Positions 8,980-21,505 of a stretch of DNA of 64,000 bases are shown in pieces (within the stretch, counting starts at the first letter, position 1; the number at the start of each line of letters is the position of its first letter). The position numbers and the translations under genes were made by a program. Origin of the DNA: Halomonas salipaludis (GTDB lineage: Bacteria > Pseudomonadota > Gammaproteobacteria > Pseudomonadales > Halomonadaceae); contig NZ_NSKB01000003.1 in NCBI RefSeq assembly GCF_002286975.1, positions 310,001 to 374,000 on the forward strand. The letters run 5' to 3'. The notes under the pieces are model-generated. The model saw nothing but the letters and a program-made list of their open reading frames with translations, had not been told where the DNA came from and did no database searches.

Positions 8980-10083
8980 ATGAAATTTTCCATCTCCCGC
9001 GAAGCCTTGCTGCGCCCTTTGACGCTGGTCGCCGGCGTGGTCGAACGGCGCCAGACGCTGCCGGTACTTTCCAACGTATTGATCCAGGTCAGTGCCGATG
9101 AGCTGTCGCTGACGGGCACCGACCTCGAAGTCGAACTGATCGGTCGCACGGCGCCGAGCCAGGTCGAGCAGCCCGGATCGGCCACCGTGCCGGCCCGCAA
9201 GCTGATGGATATCTGCAAGTCACTGCCGGAGCAGGCCGAGATCAACCTTGCCCTCGAAGAGGGGCGTGCGGTGCTGCGCAGCGGTCGTTCGCGTTTCACC
9301 CTGTCGACCCTGCCGGTAGCGGAATTCCCCAATATCGAAGAGGGCCAGGGTAGCGTCGAACTCAGCCTGCCGCGTGGAACGCTCAAGCACTTGATCGATG
9401 CCACCTCCTTTGCCATGGCGCAGCAGGACGTGCGCTACTACCTGAATGGCATGCTGCTAGAGCTGCGCTCCAACCTGGTGCGTACCGTGGCCACCGATGG
9501 CCATCGCCTGGCGGTGTGCTCGCGTCCGGTGGATATCAGCGTGGAACCGGCCCAGAAGCTGATCGTGCCGCGCAAGGGGATACTCGAACTCGTGCGCCTG
9601 CTGGATGACAGCGATGAGCCCGTGAGTCTGACGCTGGGGGCCAGCCATGTGCGCGCCCACACCGGTGACTTTACCTTCACCTCCAAGCTGGTCGACGGCA
9701 AGTTCCCTGACTATGAGCGAGTGGTGCCTCGTGGTGGCGACAAGGTGTTTATCGCCGAGCGAGCCCAGCTTCGCCAGGTGTTTTCACGTACCTCGATCCT
9801 CTCCAACGAGAAGTATCGTGGGGTCAGGCTCCACCTGGAAGAGGGCAACCTGCGGGTGATGGCCAACAACCCGGAGCAGGAAGAGGCCGAGGAGAACGTG
9901 GCCGTCGAATACAGCGGTGCGGCCATGGAGATCGGTTTCAACGTTGGCTATCTGATCGACGTACTTGGCGTGCTTGACGAGGATCGCGTGCAGATGACGC
10001 TAGCCGACCCTAACAGCAGTGCGCTGATGGAGGAGCCGGGCGGCGGCGATGCCATGTACGTTGTCATGCCCATGCGCCTCTAA
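8980..10083 (+). CDS. dnaN: DNA polymerase III beta subunit (sliding clamp)
   Basis: A 367-residue sliding clamp that keeps DNA polymerase III on the template and acts as a hub for repair factors. The N-terminus MKFSISREALLRPL and the C-terminus VVMPMRL are typical of proteobacterial clamps, and the length equals that of three consecutive clamp domains. It lies 48 bases after dnaA with no recognisable terminator between, so a dnaA-dnaN-recF-gyrB transcript is likely. No DnaA boxes are visible in the short dnaA-dnaN gap. Confidence 0.98.
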   Translation: MKFSISREALLRPLTLVAGVVERRQTLPVLSNVLIQVSADELSLTGTDLEVELIGRTAPSQVEQPGSATVPARKLMDICKSLPEQAEINLALEEGRAVLRSGRSRFTLSTLPVAEFPNIEEGQGSVELSLPRGTLKHLIDATSFAMAQQDVRYYLNGMLLELRSNLVRTVATDGHRLAVCSRPVDISVEPAQKLIVPRKGILELVRLLDDSDEPVSLTLGASHVRAHTGDFTFTSKLVDGKFPDYERVVPRGGDKVFIAERAQLRQVFSRTSILSNEKYRGVRLHLEEGNLRVMANNPEQEEAEENVAVEYSGAAMEIGFNVGYLIDVLGVLDEDRVQMTLADPNSSALMEEPGGGDAMYVVMPMRL

Positions 10084-10105
10084 GCCAGGCATTGATGCTG
10101 ATCGC

Positions 10106-11236
10106 ATGCCAATAGAGCGTCTCGCCTTCCAGGGGCTGCGTAACCTGGCACCCCTGGACCTGCGCCTTCAGCCGGGTATCAATCTACTTCTCGGTGCCAA
10201 CGGCAGCGGCAAGACCAGCTTGCTCGAAGGTATCCATATCCTTGCCATGGGCCGCTCCTTCCGTACCCAACAGCTCAAGCATGCCATTTCCCACGACGCG
10301 GATGCGCTTTCTCTGCACGCGCGTATTGGCGGTGATCCGCCGCTGCCGATTGGCGTTCGTCGTCAGCGCAGTGGCAGTGAGCTCGAGATGCGCATGGCAG
10401 GAGAGCGTGTCGCCAGAGTCGCGCAGCTGGTCGAGGCATTGCCTCTGCAGCTGATCAATCCTGACGCTTTCCGCCTGCTGGAGGGCTCACCTTCATCGCG
10501 TCGAGAGTTTCTCGACTGGGGCGTGTTTCACGTGAAACACGACTTCTTTGAAGTATGGAAGGGGGTGCGGCGGGCATTGAAACATCGGAACGCGTTATTA
10601 AGGCATGGTAGAATGGATGATCGCTCCCTGGCTGTTTGGGAGTACGAATTGGCACAATGGGGCGAGCGTCTAGACGTCCTGCGCAGCGACTACATGACCG
10701 CCTTCGTTCCCGTATTCGAAGAGACCCTGGCGGCCCTGCTGCCGTTGCCTGATCTGACGCTGCGCTACTCGCGGGGGTGGGACAGGCAACGCTCGCTGAT
10801 AGAGGTGCTCAAGCAGGGCAGAGACACCGACCGGCAGATGGGTTTTACCCAGCAGGGACCTCAGCGAGCTGATCTACGCCTTCGCATCGAACGCAGGCCA
10901 GCAGTGGAGGTGCTTTCACGTGGCCAGCAGAAGTTGGTTGTCAGTGCGCTCAAGCTTGCTCAAGGGCGCTTGCTCGAGCGTCAGACAGGGCGGCGCTGCC
11001 TGTACCTGATCGATGACCTCCCCGCGGAACTCGATGCGCGGCATCAGCAAGTGTTTTGCCAATGGTTGGAAACGATGCGCTGTCAGGCATTTATTACCAG
11101 CGTCGAGCCGCAGGCGCTTCGCGACACCTGGCAGCCGAACACCCAGTTCAGCGTGTTTCACGTGAAACATGGCGAGGTCGCCCCGGACGATTCGGTGGCA
11201 CTGACTCACGGAACGAAAGATTTCACGACGGAGTAG
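10106..11236 (+). CDS. recF: DNA replication and repair protein RecF
   Basis: A 376-residue SMC-like ATPase that helps load RecA at single-strand gaps through the RecFOR pathway. It has Walker A GANGSGKTS near residue 30, the ABC-type signature LSRGQQK near 268 and Walker B LYLIDDLPAELD near 300. The start at 10106 gives the usual N-terminus; the frame is open back into dnaN. Two perfect 16-bp parS-type palindromes lie inside the reading frame (10524-10539 and 11154-11169), each adding the peptide FHVKH to the protein, so part of its sequence is set by a DNA site. The stop codon is 3 bases before gyrB. Confidence 0.96.
   Translation: MPIERLAFQGLRNLAPLDLRLQPGINLLLGANGSGKTSLLEGIHILAMGRSFRTQQLKHAISHDADALSLHARIGGDPPLPIGVRRQRSGSELEMRMAGERVARVAQLVEALPLQLINPDAFRLLEGSPSSRREFLDWGVFHVKHDFFEVWKGVRRALKHRNALLRHGRMDDRSLAVWEYELAQWGERLDVLRSDYMTAFVPVFEETLAALLPLPDLTLRYSRGWDRQRSLIEVLKQGRDTDRQMGFTQQGPQRADLRLRIERRPAVEVLSRGQQKLVVSALKLAQGRLLERQTGRRCLYLIDDLPAELDARHQQVFCQWLETMRCQAFITSVEPQALRDTWQPNTQFSVFHVKHGEVAPDDSVALTHGTKDFTTE
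10524..10539. promoter_or_regulatory. parS site 1 (inside recF)
   Basis: TGTTTCACGTGAAACA, a perfect 16-bp palindrome matching the ParB-binding parS consensus. It lies within recF coding sequence and is translated as VFHVKH. Confidence 0.93.
11154..11169. promoter_or_regulatory. parS site 2 (inside recF)
   Basis: A second perfect copy of TGTTTCACGTGAAACA near the recF C-terminus, again read as VFHVKH. Confidence 0.93.
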
Positions 11237-13660
<2,424 letters not shown>

Positions 13661-13665
13661 GGCGA

Positions 13666-13681
13666 TGTTTCACGTGGAACA
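13666..13681. promoter_or_regulatory. parS site 3 (after gyrB)
   Basis: TGTTTCACGTGGAACA starts 6 bases after the gyrB stop. It differs from sites 1 and 2 at one position in the right arm and still fits the parS consensus. Confidence 0.9.
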
Positions 13682-13706
13682 CGCGGGTTAAGCGCCAGTA
13701 AGAAGA

Positions 13707-13746
13707 AGCCCCGAGATACTGTATCTCGGGGCTTTTGCTTTTTTGT
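13707..13746. terminator. Bidirectional terminator between gyrB and gmhB
   Basis: A perfect 12-bp stem (AGCCCCGAGATA / TATCTCGGGGCT) with a 3-base loop. On the plus strand it is followed by TTTGCTTTTTT; on the minus strand by TTCTTCTT. It should end both gyrB and the converging gmhB transcript. Confidence 0.9.
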
Positions 13747-13760
13747 ACCGCACTATTCTT

Positions 13761-14336
13761 CTATGGCGCTTGTTGTTCGTCGAGCAGCCAATCAACGAAG
13801 CTGGCCAGGTCATCGAAGATTCGTGCCCGACTCTCCGGGGCTGCCAGCTCAGGGTGTTTGGTCAAGGTTCGCTCGCCTTTGCCACTGCGTACCAGCACTG
13901 GTCGACATCCCCTTGCTTCGCCAACTTGAAGATCGACGTTCTTATCGCCAACCATCCAGCTACCTTGAAGGGTCGGCATACCGAGCGCGCGACCAATCTG
14001 ATCGAGTAAGCCCGGTCGAGGCTTGCGGCAGTCGCAGTCATCCTCGGGGGCGTGGGGGCAGTAGGCGATATGCGCCAGCTTACCTCCAGCGTCGGCCACC
14101 ATGGCTTGCAAGTGCTCGTGCATACTGGCCAGCGTGGCTTCATCATAGTAGCCACGCGCGATACCCGACTGGTTGGTGGCGACCGCGACGGTCCAGCCGG
14201 CCTGACAAAGCCGGCCGATCGCATGGATAGCGCTGGGGTAGGGGTGGAACTCCTGTAGAGATTTCACATAGTCGTCGGAGTCCTGGTTGATCACGCCGTC
14301 GCGATCAAGAATTATCAGGCGGTCTGCTCTCGGCAT
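13761..14336 (-). CDS. gmhB: D-glycero-beta-D-manno-heptose-1,7-bisphosphate 7-phosphatase GmhB
   Basis: A 191-residue HAD-family phosphatase for the third step of ADP-heptose synthesis. The catalytic motif is DRDGVIN with D11 as nucleophile and D13 as acid/base. The Cys/His set CPHAPEDDCDC near residues 93-103 is the structural zinc site diagnostic for GmhB, and GDKNVD near 140 is the last HAD motif. The ATG at 14336 is chosen by homology; the frame runs up to 14426 through a parS site, and no start has a good ribosome site. It supplies hldD, waaF and hldE, which lie 3-14 kb away. Confidence 0.92.
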   Translation of the reverse strand: MPRADRLIILDRDGVINQDSDDYVKSLQEFHPYPSAIHAIGRLCQAGWTVAVATNQSGIARGYYDEATLASMHEHLQAMVADAGGKLAHIAYCPHAPEDDCDCRKPRPGLLDQIGRALGMPTLQGSWMVGDKNVDLQVGEARGCRPVLVRSGKGERTLTKHPELAAPESRARIFDDLASFVDWLLDEQQAP

Positions 14337-14373
14337 TAGGGATCTGCTGTGCATGGCTAGGGAGAATGCAGAG

Positions 14374-14389
14374 TGTTTCACGTGGAACA
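14374..14389. promoter_or_regulatory. parS site 4 (gmhB-glyS gap)
   Basis: TGTTTCACGTGGAACA, same form as site 3, 38 bases upstream of the chosen gmhB start. Confidence 0.9.
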
Positions 14390-14467
14390 TCACCTGCCAA
14401 GCCCACGGAACATTTGCCCTTGGCATGAGTTAATCGCCCAGGCCGGCGTGTCGAGCAGGGCAGTGCA

Positions 14468-14483
14468 TGTTCCACGTGAAACA
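14468..14483. promoter_or_regulatory. parS site 5 (gmhB-glyS gap)
   Basis: TGTTCCACGTGAAACA, the mirror-image form of sites 3 and 4, 94 bases from site 4. Sites 4 and 5 are the closest pair. Confidence 0.9.
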
Positions 14484-14511
14484 TCAGGCGAGATAGAACG
14501 GATGGAGATAG

Positions 14512-14545
14512 AAAAAGGGCCGGCGAGTGAATCTCGCCGGCCCTT
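14512..14545 (-). terminator. Terminator after glyS
   Basis: On the minus strand an 11-bp perfect stem (GGGCCGGCGAG / CTCGCCGGCCC), extended by two A-T pairs, has a 5-base loop and ends in a T run. It lies 22 bases after the glyS stop codon. Confidence 0.9.
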
Positions 14546-14566
14546 GGGGTTTGAAGGAGAAGATGG

Positions 14567-16639
14567 CTACTGCTGGAGTTCGGCGATATCCGCCACTTCC
14601 AGAAACAGCGCCTGAAGATTGGCCAGCAGTGCCAGGCGGTTATTGCGTACCGCTGGCTCCTCGGCCATCACCATCACCTCATCGAAGAAGGCGTCTACCG
14701 GCTCACGCAGGGCAGCCAGGCGATCGAGGGCGGCGCTGTAGTCACCGGCCTGGAACAGTGGGGCGACCTCATCGCGACGCGCTACCAGCGCTTGATGTAG
14801 GGCCTTTTCGGCGCCCTCGTGCAGCAGTTGGGGGTTCACGGTAGTACTGCCGTCATGGTCCTGTTTGGCGAGAATATTCGAGACTCGCTTATTGGCGGCT
14901 GCCAGGGCCGCAGCCTCATCGCGAGCGGCGAAGGCATGGACAGCACGCATGCGGCGGGCGAAGTCGAGGGGTTTGGTGACCGGGCGAGCACGGACTGCCA
15001 GATAGCTCTCAACTGCCATGCCTTCATCCTGGGCCCAGGCACGGAAGCGATCCAGCATGTAGTCGAGCACCTCATCCACCAGCCCCTCGGCCTTGGGTAG
15101 TGGCTGGTGTTGCGCTACCGCCAGGGACAGTAGCTCGCGCAGGTCGAGATCGAGTTCGGCCTTGACCATGATATTGAGGACGCCGATGGCAGCGCGACGC
15201 AGGGCGAAGGGATCCTTGGCACCGGTGGGCCGTTGGCCGATACCGAAGATGCCGGTCAAGGTATCGAGGCGGTCGGCCAGCGCTAGCGCCAAGCCGGTGC
15301 GTGTCTGGGGGATCTCGTCAGTGGCGAAACGCGGTAGGTACTGCTCATGAAGTGCCTGGGCGACCTCCTCGGCTTCGCCGTCCTGACGCGCGTAATAGCA
15401 GCCCATGATGCCCTGCAGTTCCGGGAACTCGAGCACCATCTCGGTCACCAGGTCGCACTTGGCGAGCAGGGCGGCGCGCTCGGCGTGGGCGCCGTCGCCA
15501 TCGATGCGTTCGGCAATGGCACGGGCGACTACGGCACTGCGCCGGGCCTTGTCGGCCAGCGAGCCGAGCTGCTGCTGGAACACCACGCTGGTGAGGCCGG
15601 CCTGGCGCTCGGCCAGCGGCGTCTTGCGGTCGACGTCGTAGAAGAAGGCGGCGTCGGCCAGACGCGGGCGGATCACCTTCTCGTTGCCGTCGATTACCCG
15701 CTCCGGCGCGTGGCTCTCGATATTGGCGATGGTGATGAACAGTGGCTTGAGCTTGCCGTGCTCATCGAGCAGGTGGAAGTATTTCTGGTTGGCCTTCATC
15801 GACGATATCAGGCACTCCGGCGGCACCTCGAGGAAGCGCTCGTCGAAGCTGCCGGTTAGCGCTACCGGCCACTCCACCAGGCCGCTGACCTCGGTGAGAA
15901 GGGTTTCGTCGATGACCGCCTGGGCATCCTGCACCTCGGCCTCGGCGAGCACCTGCTCGCGAATGCGCTCGCGGCGGCGCTGGCGGTCGGCCAGCACGAA
16001 GGCGTTTTCCAGTACCTCGAGGTAGTCATCGGCGTGAGCCAGGGTGATCGCCCCGGGGGCATGGAAGCGATGCCCGTAGGTGAGGCGGTCGGCGCTCAGG
16101 CCGAGGGTCTCGGCCTCGATGACCTGCTCGCCGTAGAGCATCACCAGCCAGTGCACCGGGCGCGAAAACTCGATACGGGATGCGCCCCAGCGCATGTTCT
16201 TGGGCACCGGCAGGCTAGTCACGGCCTTGTCGACGATACCCGGCAGCAGCTGCTCGATGCTCTCGCCCTGCTGGCGCTCGCGATGGCCGAGCCAGGTGCC
16301 CTTGTCGGTCTCGAGGTGGATCAGTTCACTAACCTCGACGCTGCAGGAGCGGGCAAAGCCTTCGGCGGCTTTGGTTGGCTGCCCATCCTTGAAGGCCGCG
16401 GCGAGTGCCGGGCCGCGGCGCTCGATCTCGCGGTCGGGTTGCTTGTCGGCAAGCTCGCTGACGTGTACCGCCAGGCGGCGCGGCGAGGCATAGGCGGTGA
16501 CGTTAGCGAAGCTTACCTCGGCCTCGTTCAAGCCCTGGCGGATGCCCTCGGCGAGTGCATCGGAGAGGCGGTCGATGGCCGCGGGGGGCAGTTCTTCGAC
16601 GCCGAGTTCGACCAGAAGGGGGTGAAAAGCCATACTCAT
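14567..16639 (-). CDS. glyS: Glycyl-tRNA synthetase beta subunit
   Basis: A 690-residue beta subunit of the alpha2-beta2 bacterial glycyl-tRNA synthetase; E. coli has 689. The N-terminus [12 protein letters not shown] and the repeated family blocks ([28 protein letters not shown]-type and [16 protein letters not shown]) identify it. The beta subunit carries the HD-like and anticodon-binding regions for tRNA recognition. I use the ATG at 16639, which overlaps the glyQ stop as ATGA and has GGGAG 5 bases upstream; the open frame extends to 16900 but lies over glyQ. A second ATG is two codons inside. Confidence 0.97.
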   Translation of the reverse strand: MSMAFHPLLVELGVEELPPAAIDRLSDALAEGIRQGLNEAEVSFANVTAYASPRRLAVHVSELADKQPDREIERRGPALAAAFKDGQPTKAAEGFARSCSVEVSELIHLETDKGTWLGHRERQQGESIEQLLPGIVDKAVTSLPVPKNMRWGASRIEFSRPVHWLVMLYGEQVIEAETLGLSADRLTYGHRFHAPGAITLAHADDYLEVLENAFVLADRQRRRERIREQVLAEAEVQDAQAVIDETLLTEVSGLVEWPVALTGSFDERFLEVPPECLISSMKANQKYFHLLDEHGKLKPLFITIANIESHAPERVIDGNEKVIRPRLADAAFFYDVDRKTPLAERQAGLTSVVFQQQLGSLADKARRSAVVARAIAERIDGDGAHAERAALLAKCDLVTEMVLEFPELQGIMGCYYARQDGEAEEVAQALHEQYLPRFATDEIPQTRTGLALALADRLDTLTGIFGIGQRPTGAKDPFALRRAAIGVLNIMVKAELDLDLRELLSLAVAQHQPLPKAEGLVDEVLDYMLDRFRAWAQDEGMAVESYLAVRARPVTKPLDFARRMRAVHAFAARDEAAALAAANKRVSNILAKQDHDGSTTVNPQLLHEGAEKALHQALVARRDEVAPLFQAGDYSAALDRLAALREPVDAFFDEVMVMAEEPAVRNNRLALLANLQALFLEVADIAELQQ

Positions 16640-17595
16640 GCGTCTCCCTGTGTATCGGCGGCTGCCTCGAGCAGCTCGCGGCGCAGGGCTTCCGGGGCCA
16701 TGGGGAAGCCGGCGGCCTTGCGTGATTCGTAGTAGGCGTGGGCCACGTCGCGGGCCATGGTGCGTACGCGCAGGATGAAGCGCTGGCGCTCGGTCACCGA
16801 GATGGCATGCCGCGCGTCGAGCAGATTGAAGGTGTGCGAGGCCTTGAGCACCATCTCGTAGGCGGGCAGCGGCAGGCCGGCGTCGAGCAGCTTGCTGCAC
16901 TCGCGCTCCTGATGGTCGAAGGCGCCGAACAGTGCCGGTACGTCGGCATGCTCGAAGTTATAGGCCGACTGCTCGCGCTCGTTCTGCAGGTAGACGTCGC
17001 CATAGGTGACCTGGCTGCCATCCGGGGCGTGGGTCCAGATCAGGTCGTAGACGCTGTCGACGTCCTGCAGGTACATGGCGATGCGTTCCAGCCCGTAGGT
17101 CAGTTCGCCGGTGACCGGATAGCACTCGATGCCGCCGGCTTGCTGGAAGTAGGTGAACTGGGTGACTTCCATGCCGTTGAGCCAGACCTCCCAGCCCAGG
17201 CCCCAGGCGCCGAGGGTAGGCGACTCCCAGTTATCCTCGACGAAGCGGATGTCGTGCACCAACGGGTCGATGCCGAGGCGCTCAAGAGAGCCGAGGTAGA
17301 GGTCCTGAAGCGCGGAAGGAGAGGGCTTCATGACCACCTGGAACTGGTAGTAGTGCTGCAGGCGGTTGGGGTTCTCGCCGTAGCGGCCATCGGTGGGGCG
17401 GCGTGAGGGCTGCACGTAGGCGGCGTTCCAGGTCTCGGGACCAATGGCGCGCAGGAAGGTGGCCGGGTGAAACGTGCCGGCACCGACTTCCATGTCCAGC
17501 GGCTGCATGATCACGCAGCCGTGTTCGGCCCAGTATTGCTGCAGGGCAAGGATCAGGCCCTGGAAGGTTGTCACGTCTGGCGTCGACTGTGTCAT
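16636..17595 (-). CDS. glyQ: Glycyl-tRNA synthetase alpha subunit
   Basis: A 319-residue catalytic subunit of glycyl-tRNA synthetase (class II). It shows [18 protein letters not shown] at the N-terminus, [14 protein letters not shown] (motif-2 region) and [10 protein letters not shown] (motif 3). It forms glycyl-adenylate and works with GlyS, whose start overlaps its stop. The start at 17595 is chosen by homology; an upstream ATG at 17643 would add 16 unlikely residues. No strong ribosome site is visible. It diverges from hldD with 147 bases between. Confidence 0.97.
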   Translation of the reverse strand: MTQSTPDVTTFQGLILALQQYWAEHGCVIMQPLDMEVGAGTFHPATFLRAIGPETWNAAYVQPSRRPTDGRYGENPNRLQHYYQFQVVMKPSPSALQDLYLGSLERLGIDPLVHDIRFVEDNWESPTLGAWGLGWEVWLNGMEVTQFTYFQQAGGIECYPVTGELTYGLERIAMYLQDVDSVYDLIWTHAPDGSQVTYGDVYLQNEREQSAYNFEHADVPALFGAFDHQERECSKLLDAGLPLPAYEMVLKASHTFNLLDARHAISVTERQRFILRVRTMARDVAHAYYESRKAAGFPMAPEALRRELLEAAADTQGDA

Positions 17596-17742
17596 TGCTG
17601 ATGCACCGTTGGCCCATGAATTCAAGAACTGCCAAGTATACAATTACCAGCGAATCGGTTATAGGCACGCTGCAGGAATGTCGGCCTGGCCATCGGTCCG
17701 AGGCCTGCCTCCGGCAGGCGCGGCAACCAAGAGGATAGACAC

Positions 17743-18699
17743 ATGATCGTAGTGACGGGCGGCGCCGGGTTCATCGGCGCCAATCTGGTCAAGGCGCTGA
17801 ACGCGCGCGGCCGCAACGATGTGCTGGTGGTCGACGACCTGAGCGATGGCACCAAGTTCGTCAACCTGGCGGACTGCACCCTGGGCGATTACCTCGACAA
17901 GGACGACTTCCTGATGCGCGTCGAGGCCGAGCTGCGCGGTGAGGATGCCGGCTTGCCCAGCATCGAGGCCATTTTCCACGAGGGCGCCTGTTCGGATACC
18001 ACCGAGTGGGATGGGCGCTTCATGCTCGACAACAACTTCGAGTACTCCAAGGTGCTGCTGAACTACTGCCAGCGCAAGGGCATCCCTTTCCTGTACGCTT
18101 CCTCGGCCGCCACCTATGGCGGCAGCGAGGTGTTCGTCGAGGCCCCGGAGCATGAGCGGCCGCTCAACGTCTACGGCTACTCCAAGCTGCTCTTCGACCA
18201 GTACGTGCGGGCGCGCTGGGAGCAGTTCTCGAGCCAGGTGGTGGGCTTTCGCTACTTCAATGTCTACGGCCCCCGCGAGCAGCACAAGGGCAAGATGGCC
18301 AGCGTTGCCTATCACCACCATACCCAGGTCCAGGCCGGCGAGAACCCCAAACTGTTCGGTGCCTGGGACGGCTATGACGCCGGCATGCAGAGCCGCGACT
18401 TCGTGTATGTCGGCGACGTGGTCGACGTCAACCTTTGGTTCCTCGATCATCCCGAGCAGTCGGGCATCTTCAACCTCGGCAGCGGCCGTGCCGAACCGTT
18501 CAAGGCCATCGCCGAGAGCGTAATCGACTACTACGGGCGCGGGCAGATCGATTTCATCGACTTTCCCGATGAGCTCAAAGGGCGCTACCAGAGCTATACC
18601 CGCGCCGATATCTCACGCCTGCGCGCAGCCGGCTACCCCCACGAGTTCAAGACCGTTGCCGAGGGCGTGCGGGATTATCTGGAGTGGTTGAATGGCTGA
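17743..18699 (+). CDS. hldD: ADP-L-glycero-D-manno-heptose 6-epimerase HldD
   Basis: A 318-residue short-chain dehydrogenase/reductase-type epimerase, the last step making ADP-L-glycero-D-manno-heptose for the lipopolysaccharide inner core. The NAD(P)-binding GGAGFIG occupies residues 6-12. The catalytic YxxxK is YGYSK near residue 145, and [20 protein letters not shown] is the signature substrate region. AGAGGA precedes the ATG. Its last bases overlap waaF by 8, so the two are coupled. A small hairpin (17703-17719) lies in its 5' region. Confidence 0.97.
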   Translation: MIVVTGGAGFIGANLVKALNARGRNDVLVVDDLSDGTKFVNLADCTLGDYLDKDDFLMRVEAELRGEDAGLPSIEAIFHEGACSDTTEWDGRFMLDNNFEYSKVLLNYCQRKGIPFLYASSAATYGGSEVFVEAPEHERPLNVYGYSKLLFDQYVRARWEQFSSQVVGFRYFNVYGPREQHKGKMASVAYHHHTQVQAGENPKLFGAWDGYDAGMQSRDFVYVGDVVDVNLWFLDHPEQSGIFNLGSGRAEPFKAIAESVIDYYGRGQIDFIDFPDELKGRYQSYTRADISRLRAAGYPHEFKTVAEGVRDYLEWLNG

Positions 18700-19726
18700 T
18701 GCCGACGAGCGGATCCTGGTCGTGGGTCCCTCCTGGGTCGGCGACATGGTGATGGCCCAGAGCCTGCTGATGAGCCTCAAGGCGCGCCACCCCGGTTGCC
18801 ACATCGGGGTGGTGGCGCCGGCGTGGTCGCTGCCGATGCTGTCGCGCATGGCCGAGGTGGATGAGGCCATTGCGCTGGACGTCGGCCACGGCGAGTTCGG
18901 CTGGCGAGTGCGGCGCAAGGTGGCGACATTGCTGCGCGGACGCTTCGATCGCGCCATCGTGCTGCCGCGTTCGTGGAAGTCGGCGCTAGTTCCGTTTCTG
19001 GCGCGGGTGCCGGTGCGCCTTGGCTTTACCGGCGAACAGCGGCTGGTGCTGCTCAATCGACGCCGTGTGCTCGACAAGGGCGTGCTCGACCAGACCGTCA
19101 AGCGCTTCGTCTCGCTGGGCTTGCCGGTCGCGGAGGCGGCCAGCGGCGACTTCGCGATTCCCCGCCCGCGACTGGCGGTGGACCCAGACAACCTCGTCGA
19201 GCTGCGGCTGGCCCTGGGATTATCGTCGCGTCCGGCGATCGGCATGATGCCGGGGGCCGAATATGGCCCGGCCAAGCAGTGGCCTCCGGCGTACTTTCGG
19301 CAGCTGGCGATCTGGCTGGTGGAGGCCGGTTTCGAAGTGCGGGTGCTGGGTGGCCCCAAGGACGTCGAGGACGGCGAGCATATCGCCGCGGGCCTGGAGC
19401 ACGTGCACAACCTGTGCGGCAAGACGCGCTTGGCCGATGCCGTGGATCTACTCGCCGACTGCCAGCAGGTGGTGACCAATGACTCGGGGCTGATGCACGT
19501 CGCCGCCGCGGTGGGCACCCGCGTGCATGCGCTCTACGGTTCGTCGTCGCCGGATTTCACGCCGCCGCTGACCGCTCGGGCGCATATCCACCGCCTGGGC
19601 CTGTCGTGCTCACCGTGCTTTGCGCGGGTCTGCCCGCTGGGGCATACCAACTGCCTCAACCAATTGACGCCGCAGCGCATCTTCGCTGCGCTGACAGCCC
19701 CCCCCGAGGGGCGCGAGCCAGCTTAG
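18692..19726 (+). CDS. waaF: ADP-heptose:LPS heptosyltransferase II
   Basis: A 344-residue GT9-family transferase that adds the second heptose of the inner core. It has the N-terminal [18 protein letters not shown], the GT9 nucleotide-sugar motif [13 protein letters not shown] near residue 265, and the WaaF-specific C-terminal cysteine-rich stretch [16 protein letters not shown]. It overlaps hldD by 8 bases. Its TAG stop and the stop of the converging gene overlap by 4 bases (19723-19726), leaving no room for a terminator. Confidence 0.93.
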   Translation: MADADERILVVGPSWVGDMVMAQSLLMSLKARHPGCHIGVVAPAWSLPMLSRMAEVDEAIALDVGHGEFGWRVRRKVATLLRGRFDRAIVLPRSWKSALVPFLARVPVRLGFTGEQRLVLLNRRRVLDKGVLDQTVKRFVSLGLPVAEAASGDFAIPRPRLAVDPDNLVELRLALGLSSRPAIGMMPGAEYGPAKQWPPAYFRQLAIWLVEAGFEVRVLGGPKDVEDGEHIAAGLEHVHNLCGKTRLADAVDLLADCQQVVTNDSGLMHVAAAVGTRVHALYGSSSPDFTPPLTARAHIHRLGLSCSPCFARVCPLGHTNCLNQLTPQRIFAALTAPPEGREPA

Positions 19727-21369
19727 AGCACCGGCGGCAGCTGCTGCTCCTCCTCGCTCAGGCCTTCGTTCTGCTCGCGTTGCGTCGGGGCGAGGCCGTC
19801 CCATAGCCGCAGCTGCAGCTCGCGCTCCTCGCGTAGCTTGGCGTTGATCAATTCCAGCTGATGGCGTTCGAGCAGCGTCTGCACTGGTGACAGTAGCGAG
19901 GCGCCGAGGCCGGCGCGATGCTGATGAATCTCGAACCCCATGGCCTCGAGGATGGTCGGGAAGACGTCGACCATCGACGACTCGCGCTCGATGCGCTGCG
20001 GCTCCAGGTCGTTGCCGAGCAGCATGAAGGTGTTGTCACGGGGGCCGGCGATCAGCTCGTCCCAGGCCGATACGCGCATGGTCAGGTGGTCGCTGGCGAT
20101 GACCACCAGGGTGTTATCGAGCAGTCTCTCGGCGGCCAGGTCGTCGAGTAGTTCGCGAGTCAGCCAGGCGTTGCACTCCACCGAGTAGAGAATGTCGACG
20201 CCGTCGAACTCGCCCTGACGGTCGAGGCAGGGCTGGGCCGGATGACCGTGGGGCGCATGGCCGCCGATGGTCAGGGCGGTGAGGTTCCAGGGCGCGTCGC
20301 CAGAGGCCAGTTCACGCACCTCCTCGATGACGAAATCGAACAGGGTGTCGTCGTAGAGTCCCCAGTTGTTGAGGTACTCCGGGTCCTCCATACGTGGGGT
20401 CAGCTCCTCACGACCCAGCACGCTGTCGTAGCCGTGGCCGTAGTAGAACAGCCCCTTGCCGGCGAAGGTCTTGCTGGCCCCGCCCAGGTAGGTTTGCCGG
20501 TAGCCCTGCTCGCTGAGCAGGTCGCCGAGGCAGGTCACCCCGGGTACCACCTCGTCGAGGGGTTCGAACTGACGGTCGTGGAGCAGTCCAGCGGGCATCA
20601 GCGGAGAGCCGCACTGGCTGGCGATCATGCCGGCCATGGTCCAGCCGGTGTTGTCGAGTTGGCGTACGCCCTCGAAGACCTTAGCGCGCTCGCCGATGGC
20701 GTCGAGATCGGCGTAGGCGTCGCCGAAGCGCTCGCGGTCGGCGTAGGTCCGCTCGATACTCTCCAGGTAGATCAGCAGCAGATTGGGGGGCGTGTCCGGT
20801 GCGCTATGGATCACCGGCTCCACGTAGCGGCGATCGAGCCAGGCGCCATCCTCGGCGACGATGGCGGCACTGCGCTGGGTGATGCCGTGGAGCAATGGGT
20901 TGCTGGCCAGCAGCAGCAGCGCCAGGATGCGTTCGAACAGCCGCCAGCGATGGTCGTGACGCACCAGCCAGGTGAAGGCCACGATGATCAACACCGCACA
21001 TAGGGTGGAGAGGATGGCGGCCACCACGCGGCTGGCGCCGCCGTGGTCGGTCATGCCGGCCTGGAGGTGAAAATAGATGGCGCCGAGGTCGACGATGCCG
21101 AAGCTGGCCGCCAGATAGACATACAGCCACCATAGCAACAGGGGAACCAGCGACCAGGGGATCACCGCCTTGGGTGGCCGTGGCCGGCGCGGCGCGCCCC
21201 AGCGAAACAGATAGGCGGCGAGCAGCCACAGCGCGGCGACCAGGAAGAACGGCCAGGGGCCCAGCGGCAGCAGAGAAGCGGTGGCATAGGCCAGGCAGCC
21301 ACCCAGGAAGAGCAGCGCCCACCAGCGTGGCTGGCGCAGCCTGGCGTCACGAAATATGGCTTGAAACAT
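19723..21369 (-). CDS. OpgB-like phosphoglycerol transferase (sulfatase/alkaline-phosphatase fold)
   Basis: A 548-residue inner-membrane enzyme. About four or five membrane segments occupy residues 15-160, then a large periplasmic alkaline-phosphatase-like domain. It matches E. coli phosphoglycerol transferase I (MdoB/OpgB) at LIYLESIERTY, TMAGMIASQCG (predicted catalytic Thr), CLGDLL, FAGKG, WGLYDDTLFD and SDHLTM (metal ligands). OpgB moves phosphoglycerol from phosphatidylglycerol to periplasmic glucans. Its place inside an LPS-core cluster raises the possibility that it decorates LPS instead, as phosphoethanolamine transferases of the same fold do. The C-terminal ~45 residues are Gln/Glu/Leu-rich. 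The start at 21369 is my choice; GTG at 21435 is also open. Confidence 0.82.
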   Translation of the reverse strand: MFQAIFRDARLRQPRWWALLFLGGCLAYATASLLPLGPWPFFLVAALWLLAAYLFRWGAPRRPRPPKAVIPWSLVPLLLWWLYVYLAASFGIVDLGAIYFHLQAGMTDHGGASRVVAAILSTLCAVLIIVAFTWLVRHDHRWRLFERILALLLLASNPLLHGITQRSAAIVAEDGAWLDRRYVEPVIHSAPDTPPNLLLIYLESIERTYADRERFGDAYADLDAIGERAKVFEGVRQLDNTGWTMAGMIASQCGSPLMPAGLLHDRQFEPLDEVVPGVTCLGDLLSEQGYRQTYLGGASKTFAGKGLFYYGHGYDSVLGREELTPRMEDPEYLNNWGLYDDTLFDFVIEEVRELASGDAPWNLTALTIGGHAPHGHPAQPCLDRQGEFDGVDILYSVECNAWLTRELLDDLAAERLLDNTLVVIASDHLTMRVSAWDELIAGPRDNTFMLLGNDLEPQRIERESSMVDVFPTILEAMGFEIHQHRAGLGASLLSPVQTLLERHQLELINAKLREERELQLRLWDGLAPTQREQNEGLSEEEQQLPPVL

Positions 21370-21505
21370 GGCAAGCGCTCGGCAGGTTTGGAGTGCCTCT
21401 AGCTTAGCAAGGCTGGAGGCCCGCTCATACGCCACTGGCCGCGCGTTTGCCGGGCTTGACGAGCCGCTCTACACTTGGCGGTTTGCCGACCCACGAGGAT
21501 GCCCC

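Noticed and set aside
10912-10927. A sixth parS-like site (centre CACGTG with TTT on the left) in recF
   Set aside because: The right arm is GGCCAG instead of AAACA, so only half matches.
17636-17641. GTATAC between glyQ and hldD as another member of the purine operator set
   Set aside because: Flanks are not symmetrical and neighbours are unrelated; the same holds for 30692 and for 45897, where TATACT is better read as a -10 box.
17703-17719. 7-bp GCCTGCC/GGCAGGC hairpin before hldD as a terminator or riboswitch
   Set aside because: No T run, too short for a riboswitch, and the two flanking genes diverge; left as a simple leader hairpin.
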